From the NCBI GenBank assembly GCA_021818125.1, contig JAKAFG010000131.1:1-5994 (forward strand): a stretch of 5,994 nt of DNA, read 5' to 3'. The notes below the pieces were generated by a model. It was not told where the DNA came from, ran no database searches, and worked only from the letters and a program-made list of their open reading frames with translations. A program made the translations under genes and the position numbers. The DNA is from Pseudomonadota bacterium. GTDB taxonomy: Bacteria > Pseudomonadota > Gammaproteobacteria > Acidithiobacillales > Acidithiobacillaceae. Below, piece by piece: positions 1 to 4,198 of the stretch (the first letter of the stretch is position 1; each line of letters opens with the position of its first letter).

Positions 1-957
1 ATCATTGGCCGCGCCACCCGCGATGCCGAGGGCAAGGAACGGGCGCGCTTCACCAATCTGATTGCCGAACCCGCAGCCGAACAAGCCGCTGTGTCCGAGG
101 CGGTGAACGATCTGCTCAAGGCCATTTCCGCCAGTCTGCTGATGGAACAGGTTCTTGCACCACGCTACGAGTTCACCCCGAAGGACATGGGGCCGAAGGA
201 GGGCTTTGACTATGGACCCGACGGCTACCAGCCAGGCCGCACCAACGTGGGGGTGAATGAAGGCAACGGTCAGTACCACGTGGAGATCAATGGGCTGGCC
301 ACGCCGCAAAGCCCCGAGGCTACACGTATCTGCAAGGAGGACTTGAACGAAGTCGTCACCAGTTTCCTGCAGGACAAGATGGTGCTGGAGCGCGGCCTGT
401 TCGACCAGGAAAACACCTTGCCTGAAGAACTCACCCAGTTGCACATGGGCAAAATCGTGCGCGAGCGTTACCCGGAATTGAACGAGGCCGATCAGGAGGC
501 CATTCGTCAGCATGCCATCGCTGCCATGAACATCACCCAACAGGCCAAGTTGGCGTTAGCCCAGGCCGATGCCAATGGCGGCGGCACGGAGCAAGGCAGT
601 ACGGCCCTGCTGGATGGGGTGCGCAAGTTCGTTAATGTGCGCGACCTGGACATTGACCTGATCGACCGCATCAACCCCTTCGATGCCGCCTACGCGGTGC
701 TGGCGAAAGCGATGGATGAGAAATCACTGCGCCAGGTTCAGGCCAGCATTGCCGCCAAAAAGGTGAGCATTCCCGAGGACGAAGCCCGCGAGCTGGCAAA
801 ACGCGCCCTGCTGTTCAAGAATGAACGTGGCCGACTGCCGGATATCCACTCCGCCGACGCATGGGAGAAGCGCATGGCCGAGGGCGTGGCCGCGCTGGCG
901 CGTTACCGTGCGCAGGCCAAGGCGGCTCAAGCGCAGGGGGAATCCAGCAATGGCTGA
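1..957 (+). CDS. DEAD/DEAH-box (SF2) helicase, C-terminal part, 5' end outside window
   Basis: The frame is open from base 1 and runs 318 codons to a TGA at 955-957, so the start lies upstream. The first visible residues, IIGRATRD, fit motif VI of superfamily 2 helicases (the QxxGRxxR-type arginine finger), placing the window at the end of the second RecA-like domain. The remaining ~300 residues are a family-specific tail: an acidic, glutamine-rich helical stretch (about residues 100-190), then a DIDLIDRINPFDAAYAVL segment, then a short module F-x4-GRLP...D-x-WEKRM near residues 272-292. Such helicases use ATP to translocate on or remodel DNA and often pair with nucleases in restriction or defence loci. 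The nuclease-like gene downstream overlaps this one by 8 bp, so they are probably one operon. The ATPase motifs I-III are not visible, so the subfamily cannot be settled. Internal GTG at 91 is not a credible start because helicase motif VI lies before it. Confidence 0.82.
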   Translation: MIGRATRDAEGKERARFTNLIAEPAAEQAAVSEAVNDLLKAISASLLMEQVLAPRYEFTPKDMGPKEGFDYGPDGYQPGRTNVGVNEGNGQYHVEINGLATPQSPEATRICKEDLNEVVTSFLQDKMVLERGLFDQENTLPEELTQLHMGKIVRERYPELNEADQEAIRQHAIAAMNITQQAKLALAQADANGGGTEQGSTALLDGVRKFVNVRDLDIDLIDRINPFDAAYAVLAKAMDEKSLRQVQASIAAKKVSIPEDEARELAKRALLFKNERGRLPDIHSADAWEKRMAEGVAALARYRAQAKAAQAQGESSNG

Positions 958-2143
958 GATGAACGATGACGAGCTGCTGGATGCGCTGGGGGTAGAAGTC
1001 GCCCCGCTCAAGGTCTCCAGCCGAACCCCGCGCGAGGAACGCATCATCGCGGGCTTTGAGGACATCCTGCGCTTCCATCAAGCGCATGGCCGCGCCCCGC
1101 TGCATGGCGAGGACCGTGACATCTTTGAACGCCTGTATGCCGTGCGTTTGGACCAGATACGCAAGTTGCCAGAAGCGCAAACGCTCCTGGCGGGGTTGGA
1201 TGCGCCGGGACTATTGTCTGGCGCGGCAGCGGTTTCGGTCGATGTGGATGCGATGGACGAAGACACCTTGCTTGCGGAGCTGGGCATCGGTGACGGCCTC
1301 ACTGATCAGAATGACGTCACCGTGCTGCGCCATGTGCGTTCTCACGTTGAAAAGCGTGCAGCGGAGGAAGTTGCCGAGCGCACGTCATGCCCGGATTTTG
1401 ATAAGTTCCAACCGCTGTTCGAGCAGGCGGAGCGAGATCTGAAATCAGGCCATCGAATGGCGCAGCGCTTTGGACGAAATGCCAGCATTACCAGCGGGGA
1501 CTACTTCATCGTCGGCGGGCAGCTTGCCTACGTGGCAGAAATTGGCGAAACCATTAAGGCGCCAAACGGCGAAAGCGATGCACGTCTGCGCGTCATCTAC
1601 GCCAATGGCACAGAAAGCAACTTACTGCGCCGCTCGCTACAGCGGGCACTCTACAAGGATGACACCGGCCGTCGCCTGAGCGAACCAGGCATAGGGCCGC
1701 TGTTTGGTGACACGCCAGCACAAGACGATATCGAAACCGGAACCATCTACGTGCTGCGCAGCCGGTCCAGCCACCCATTCGTCGTTGAGCACCGCGAACT
1801 GATTCACAAAATCGGCGTGACCGGCGGCAAGGTGGAGACCCGCATTGCAGGCGCAGAAAAGGATGCGACCTATTTGTTGGCCGGTGTAGAGGTGGTCGCC
1901 ACCTACAAGCTCCACAACCTGAACCGCACAAGGCTGGAAAACATCTTCCATCGCTTATTCGGCGCAGCACAGATTGATTTGACCATCGAAGATCGCTTCG
2001 GACATCCGGTCAAACCAAGGGAGTGGTTTTTGGTGCCGCTGCATGTGATTGACGAAGCGGTTCAGCGCATTCGGGATGGATCCATTACCGATGTGGTCTA
2101 CGACCTGAAGAGTGCACGGCTGATAGGCCAGACTCAACAGTGA
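950..2143 (+). CDS. GIY-YIG nuclease family protein (T5orf172/MUG113-type), partner of the helicase
   Basis: A 397-residue protein. I chose ATG 950 rather than the longer open frame from 821 because AGGGGGA at 935-941 sits 8 nt upstream, the start overlaps the helicase stop in the usual coupled way, and the extra N-terminal residues are an Arg/Pro-rich shadow of the helicase gene. The C-terminal ~110 residues form a GIY-YIG fold: GTIYVLRS (264-271) is the GIY strand, HKIGVTGG (286-293) the YIG strand, followed by Arg298, a likely metal-binding Glu330 in LENIFHRLF, and PREWF (356-360). This is the arrangement of T5orf172/MUG113 members, which are probable metal-dependent DNA endonucleases. The N-terminal half has two copies of an acidic M-[ND]-[DE]-D-x-LL-x2-LG motif (residues 4-16 and 102-114), and between them a module HGRAP...D-x2-FERL also seen in the helicase tail. 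Residues 183-235 (FIVGGQLAYVAEIGE...LRVIYANGTESNLLRRSL) are conserved-looking but unassigned to me. Nuclease activity is inferred, not shown. Confidence 0.85.
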   Translation: MAEMNDDELLDALGVEVAPLKVSSRTPREERIIAGFEDILRFHQAHGRAPLHGEDRDIFERLYAVRLDQIRKLPEAQTLLAGLDAPGLLSGAAAVSVDVDAMDEDTLLAELGIGDGLTDQNDVTVLRHVRSHVEKRAAEEVAERTSCPDFDKFQPLFEQAERDLKSGHRMAQRFGRNASITSGDYFIVGGQLAYVAEIGETIKAPNGESDARLRVIYANGTESNLLRRSLQRALYKDDTGRRLSEPGIGPLFGDTPAQDDIETGTIYVLRSRSSHPFVVEHRELIHKIGVTGGKVETRIAGAEKDATYLLAGVEVVATYKLHNLNRTRLENIFHRLFGAAQIDLTIEDRFGHPVKPREWFLVPLHVIDEAVQRIRDGSITDVVYDLKSARLIGQTQQ

Positions 2144-2243
2144 CTCGGCGATCCGTAGGCTGGTCGGCAACAATAGACTGGAAGTGGACGCGCATAATCA
2201 GGGCATACCCTAGCGATGTTCGTGGCGGCCTACCGGGCAACGG

Positions 2244-2272
2244 TTGGCACATATACGCTTTAAGCGTATAAT
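2244..2272 (+). promoter_or_regulatory. Sigma-70-type promoter of the toxin-antitoxin operon
   Basis: TTGGCA at 2244-2249 (one mismatch to the -35 consensus), a 17-bp spacer, and a perfect TATAAT at 2267-2272. The predicted transcription start, about 7 bp after the -10 box, is at 2279, which is the A of the toxin ATG. The spacer and most of the -10 box lie inside a 19-bp palindrome, so repressor binding would block RNA polymerase. Confidence 0.8.
2252..2270. promoter_or_regulatory. Palindromic operator, likely antitoxin binding site
   Basis: TATACGCTTTAAGCGTATA is a perfect inverted repeat with 9-bp arms around a central T at 2261. It covers the promoter spacer and four bases of the -10 box. 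Antitoxins of the HTH/XRE (HigA-like) family typically repress their own operon by binding such a site, alone or with the toxin; the binding here is inferred from position and symmetry. Confidence 0.75.
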
Positions 2273-2278
2273 TTCACT

Positions 2279-2602
2279 ATGGTCATCGTCGAATCCCCGA
2301 TATTCACCAAAGTCATCTCGGCCATCCTCGACGATGAGGGATACCGAGGTATGCAGAACGCGCTTGTTGAGAATCCCGCATTGGGAGCAGTGATCCCCCA
2401 TAGCGGCGGTTTACGAAAGATGCGATGGGGAGTAGAAGGCCGGGGGAAGCGCGGGGGGATTCGCGTAATCTACTACTGGTGGACGGGCAAGGGTCAGATC
2501 TATCTTCTCTATGCCTACCAGAAGAACACCCAGACGGATCTGACGCAGGAGCAGATCCGTCAGCTAGGAAAGCTCGTTGAGCAGGAGTTACGCCATGAAT
2601 GA
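2279..2602 (+). CDS. Type II toxin, RelE/HigB-type mRNA interferase
   Basis: A 107-residue protein starting MVIVESPIFTK, matching the usual start of this RelE/HigB-like family. Its hallmark is the central basic segment GLRKMRWGVEGRGKRGGIR followed by VIYYWW and then YLLYAYQKN, with the final helix from LTQEQIRQLGKLVEQEL. RelE-family toxins are small cytoplasmic RNases that cleave mRNA, usually at the ribosome, using conserved Arg/Lys and Tyr residues; those basic residues and Tyr are present, so the toxin appears intact. No Shine-Dalgarno sequence lies before the ATG and the predicted transcription start falls on it, so the mRNA is probably leaderless. The stop overlaps the antitoxin start by 8 bp. 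Toxin-first order fits HigBA-like operons. GC content is close to the upstream genes. Confidence 0.88.
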   Translation: MVIVESPIFTKVISAILDDEGYRGMQNALVENPALGAVIPHSGGLRKMRWGVEGRGKRGGIRVIYYWWTGKGQIYLLYAYQKNTQTDLTQEQIRQLGKLVEQELRHE

Positions 2603-2894
2603 TCAAGGATTTGACGAACTGCTGGATAGTGTGCGCTGGATGGGCCGTCATATGCGTGGCGAGGAGGATAGCGGACGGACAACCCGGATTCCGGACCCGG
2701 ATGTGAAGGCTATCCGTGAAACCACAGGGCTTTCTCAGTCGCAGTTCGCCCTAATGATCGGGGTTAAGCTCAAGACCTTGCAGAATTGGGAGCAGAAGCG
2801 GGTACGTCCAGCAGGGCCAGCCAGGGCGCTTTTACAGATTGTGGCAGCGGATCCTCATGCGGCGATTCGCGCCCTACACGGCCACGCGGCATGA
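2595..2894 (+). CDS. Antitoxin, XRE-family HTH protein (NadS/HigA-like)
   Basis: A 99-residue protein. ATG 2595 is chosen over the in-frame TTG at 2577 because AGGAG at 2583-2587 lies 7 nt upstream of it and the N-terminus MNDQGFDELLDSVR matches this antitoxin type. Residues 1-25 form a short helix that probably contacts the toxin. Residues 36-82 are a helix-turn-helix: DVKAIRETTGLSQSQFALMIGVKLKTL, then NWEQKRVRPAGPARALLQI, which is the typical XRE/NadS pattern with the W-E-Q-x-R and RPxGPAR stretch. It should neutralise the toxin encoded just upstream and repress the operon through the 2252-2270 palindrome. The 8-bp overlap with the toxin suggests translational coupling. Confidence 0.88.
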   Translation: MNDQGFDELLDSVRWMGRHMRGEEDSGRTTRIPDPDVKAIRETTGLSQSQFALMIGVKLKTLQNWEQKRVRPAGPARALLQIVAADPHAAIRALHGHAA

Positions 2895-3086
2895 AATTAG
2901 CTACCTTACCGAAATGTCCTATCTTAACCCTCAAGATTGCCGGTCGGTATCCAGCAGGATCAGGATGTTACGGACGGCCGGGAACGGCGCCGTCAGACTG
3001 CAAGCGGACGTATGGATAGGCTGGAGCTCCTTCATGCTTGACGGGGGGGCTTAGAGGGAGAATTTCATCGTTTTGTCTCATGTGGC

Positions 3087-3114
3087 TTGACATTAAAAAG
3101 GGCATGAATACAAT
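3087..3114 (+). promoter_or_regulatory. Probable sigma-70 promoter upstream of the AT-rich gene
   Basis: Perfect -35 TTGACA at 3087-3092, 16-bp spacer, -10 TACAAT at 3109-3114 (one mismatch). Transcription would begin near 3121, leaving about 170 nt before the ATG at 3293. It could drive that gene with a long leader, or a small RNA; no small protein with a good ribosome site begins in the first 100 nt. Confidence 0.55.
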
Positions 3115-3273
3115 CGGCTAGGCTTGGAGTTGGAGATGCCGCATGGGACACAATGATGCCTAAGGTCTTATACAAGAGTTGTGTTGACCAAAAAGTAGCG
3201 TGAGATTAAGGCTCCAACTTGGTGATCTACCAGCAGGGGTGGCGCATAATTTCCCGCAACTAAACGGAGTAAA

Positions 3274-3291
3274 ATGAAAATTTGGAGTTAA
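3274..3291 (+). other. Possible 5-codon leader minigene (MKIWS)
   Basis: ATG 3274 is preceded by GGAG at 3266-3269 (4-nt gap, a little short) and reaches TAA at 3289-3291, one base before the ATG of the next gene. The Shine-Dalgarno GGAG (3284-3287) of the next gene lies inside it, so translation of the minigene would interfere with or feed the next start. It may equally be a chance product of an AT-rich start region. Confidence 0.22.
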
Positions 3292-3292
3292 T

Positions 3293-3694
3293 ATGAGCAC
3301 CTCTTCAATAATCTTATCTGTTAGCAATATAATTTTAGTCTTGGCGACAATTTGGTATGCAACAAAAACAGCTGAAATGGTTGCCTTGATGAAAAAATCG
3401 TTTTACACTGAACACAAAGGAATTATAGTTTTTGATGATATATCAGTTGACATCATAAAATATGAAGCACACAACCAAACGGGGCTACAAGTTAAATATA
3501 TTTTTACCAATTACGGCAAGGTGCCAACAAAACTAAACGTTGAATCTCTTACATGCAATTTTAATTCTGTAATACCTCGTGAAAAATGGAAAGAATTTAA
3601 TACAGTTTTAGCACCAATGCAAAAAATAACGATATTCTCACCGGTAGTTTTTTTGATGACGCACAATATTCCGGTTTTCCTTCACCTCTGTTAG
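3293..3694 (+). CDS. AT-rich hypothetical membrane-anchored protein, frameshifted at 3' end
   Basis: I do not recognise this 133-residue product. It starts at ATG 3293 with GGAG at 3284-3287, 5 nt upstream. Residues 5-22 (SIILSVSNIILVLATIWY) form one N-terminal membrane helix, followed by a charged stretch with KTAEM and MKKSF. Residues 40-115 look like a beta-rich soluble domain (GIIVFDDISVDII, LQVKYIFTNYGKVPTKLNVESL), a common layout for small membrane-anchored proteins of unknown role. The gene is strongly AT-rich, with many AAA, ATA and TTT codons, unlike its GC-rich neighbours, which points to recent transfer. After the run of seven T at 3648-3654 the encoded sequence loses protein-like character (VFLMTHNIPVFLHLC) and stops, while a neighbouring frame continues in matching style to 3825. 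The intact ancestor would have been about 177 residues. Confidence 0.6.
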   Translation: MSTSSIILSVSNIILVLATIWYATKTAEMVALMKKSFYTEHKGIIVFDDISVDIIKYEAHNQTGLQVKYIFTNYGKVPTKLNVESLTCNFNSVIPREKWKEFNTVLAPMQKITIFSPVVFLMTHNIPVFLHLC

Positions 3695-3825
3695 GAAATT
3701 CTGAAATATCATATACTATGATTGATGATATTGGGAACAATGAAAAGAAATCAACCAAGATAATCATACATTTTTTTAACAAAGATAATAACTTTCAAAC
3801 AAGATGGTTCTTTGACAACTCATAA
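3652..3825 (+). pseudogene. Out-of-frame C-terminal remainder of the AT-rich membrane-protein gene
   Basis: In the frame reading TTT at 3652, then GAT GAC GCA, the DNA is open to TAA 3823-3825 and reads FDDAQYSGFPSPLLGN, then SEISYTMIDDIGNNEKKSTK, then a beta-strand-like end with HFFNKDNN and RWFFDNS. Composition and codon choice match the upstream half. One extra T in the T7 run would join the two halves into a single 177-residue protein. Most likely this is a one-base deletion in a decaying gene or a sequencing slip. A -1 programmed frameshift is possible because T TTT TTG (3649-3655) fits the X XXY YYZ pattern, but no clear downstream stimulator was seen. Confidence 0.5.
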
Positions 3826-3864
3826 CTAACCATAAACTATATGCATTAAAAAATGGTCGTTTTC

Positions 3865-4038
3865 TGAACACCTAATAACTGGACACTTCTGACCCAGATT
3901 CAGTGAGCAAAAGTGTTCATCAACCCATCCGTCTTTCTATGCCTAGGAAACGTCACCAAACCGTTAAGGATACCGCCCATCAATGTCTGGACGTCCGCTT
4001 TCGCTGCACTGTGGACATTCGAATTATGGTTGGACATT
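3865..4038. repeat. Dispersed TGGACA-type repeats, possible IS21-like terminal sites
   Basis: TGAACACC (3865-3872), TGGACACTT (3880-3888), its near inverse AAGTGTTCA (3911-3919), TGGACGTCC (3988-3996), and TGGACATT twice (4012-4019 and 4031-4038, 19 bp apart). The segments 3880-3894 and 3904-3919 form an imperfect inverted repeat (TGGACACTTCTG against TGAGCAAAAGTGTTCA). IS21-family elements are known for several short repeats at their ends and TG...CA termini, so an IS21-like remnant is a reasonable guess, but no istA or istB sequence is present. Confidence 0.35.
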
Positions 4039-4065
4039 ACGCGCGAGACGAGATTTTTGTGTTTT

Positions 4066-4091
4066 GCTGCCACTTCACAAGAAATGGCAGC
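4066..4091. repeat. Strong hairpin, 11-bp arms, 4-nt loop
   Basis: GCTGCCACTTC (4066-4076) pairs with GAAATGGCAGC (4081-4091) around ACAA, with one mismatch (C4073 against A4084). It lies about 110 bp past the nrdB stop and could stop or protect nrdAB transcripts. Read on the minus strand it is followed by A-rich rather than T-rich sequence, so it is not a standard intrinsic terminator. It could also belong to a mobile-element end. Confidence 0.5.
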
Positions 4092-4118
4092 CTACGTTTG
4101 GCTGACTGGTCTCTTTTG

Positions 4119-4177
4119 ATCTCATTTTATGTGTCGCGCCAGTCTCACGTTATGTGGCGGGAATCTCACGTTATGTG
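4119..4177. repeat. Three direct repeats of [AG]TCTCACGTTATGTG beside nrdB
   Basis: Copies at 4119-4133 (ATCTCATTTTATGTG, diverged), 4142-4156 (GTCTCACGTTATGTG) and 4163-4177 (ATCTCACGTTATGTG), spaced 23 and 21 bp, about two helical turns. Each carries a CAC-N5-GTG dyad, except that the first has CAT in place of CAC. The last copy ends 21 bp from the nrdB stop. Regular spacing at about 21 bp is typical of binding sites for a transposase or recombinase at an element end. A similar half-site, CGTGAGATT at 3199-3207, lies in inverted orientation and could be the other end, but that match is short. Confidence 0.6.
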
Positions 4178-4198
4178 TCATCCAACGGAGCAGTCCGC

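Larger units (their letters stand above)
2895..3292. other. Gap of ~400 bp without a convincing gene
   Basis: This stretch lies between the antitoxin and the AT-rich membrane-protein gene. I see no gene I would defend. A 42-codon frame from ATG 2891 to TAG 3019 overlaps the antitoxin stop as ATGA but has no Shine-Dalgarno sequence and no recognisable content. GACGG 2973-2977 and CCGTC 2990-2994 can pair around an inner CCG/CGG, but no T run follows, so it is a poor intrinsic terminator. The second half holds the promoter at 3087-3114 and a possible long-range stem between AGTTGGAG (3128-3135) and CTCCAACT (3213-3220). Composition drifts from GC-rich to AT-rich toward the right. Confidence 0.6.
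3826..4198. other. Non-coding strip of mobile-element end remnants next to nrdB
   Basis: About 370 bp between the decayed AT-rich gene and the nrdB stop codon. The open frames at 3903-4229 and 3913-4119 have no Shine-Dalgarno sequence, no recognisable domain, and one runs into nrdB antisense, so I reject them as genes. The strip contains TGGACA-type repeats, a hairpin, and three TCTCACGTTATGTG-type repeats (listed separately). Such arrays are typical of transposon termini, where a transposase binds several short sites. No transposase gene or fragment could be recognised. Confidence 0.5.

Noticed and set aside
821..949. N-terminal extension of the GIY-YIG protein from ATG 821
   Set aside because: It overlaps the helicase gene by over 130 bp, is Arg/Pro/Trp-rich like a shadow frame, and ATG 950 has a good ribosome site and coupled position.
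724..1302. Minus-strand open frames opposite the helicase and nuclease genes
   Set aside because: Ser/Arg/Pro-rich shadow translations of well-supported plus-strand genes.
2973..2994. GC-rich hairpin as a terminator for the toxin-antitoxin operon
   Set aside because: The stem is bulged and no T run follows on the plus strand.
2891..3019. 42-codon frame overlapping the antitoxin stop as ATGA
   Set aside because: The overlap is attractive for coupling, but there is no ribosome site, no domain and no protein-like pattern; better seen as chance.
2190..3250. GCGCATAAT at 2190-2198 and 3242-3250 as direct repeats flanking the TA operon
   Set aside because: A single 9-bp match over about 1 kb is expected by chance, and the flanks do not extend it.
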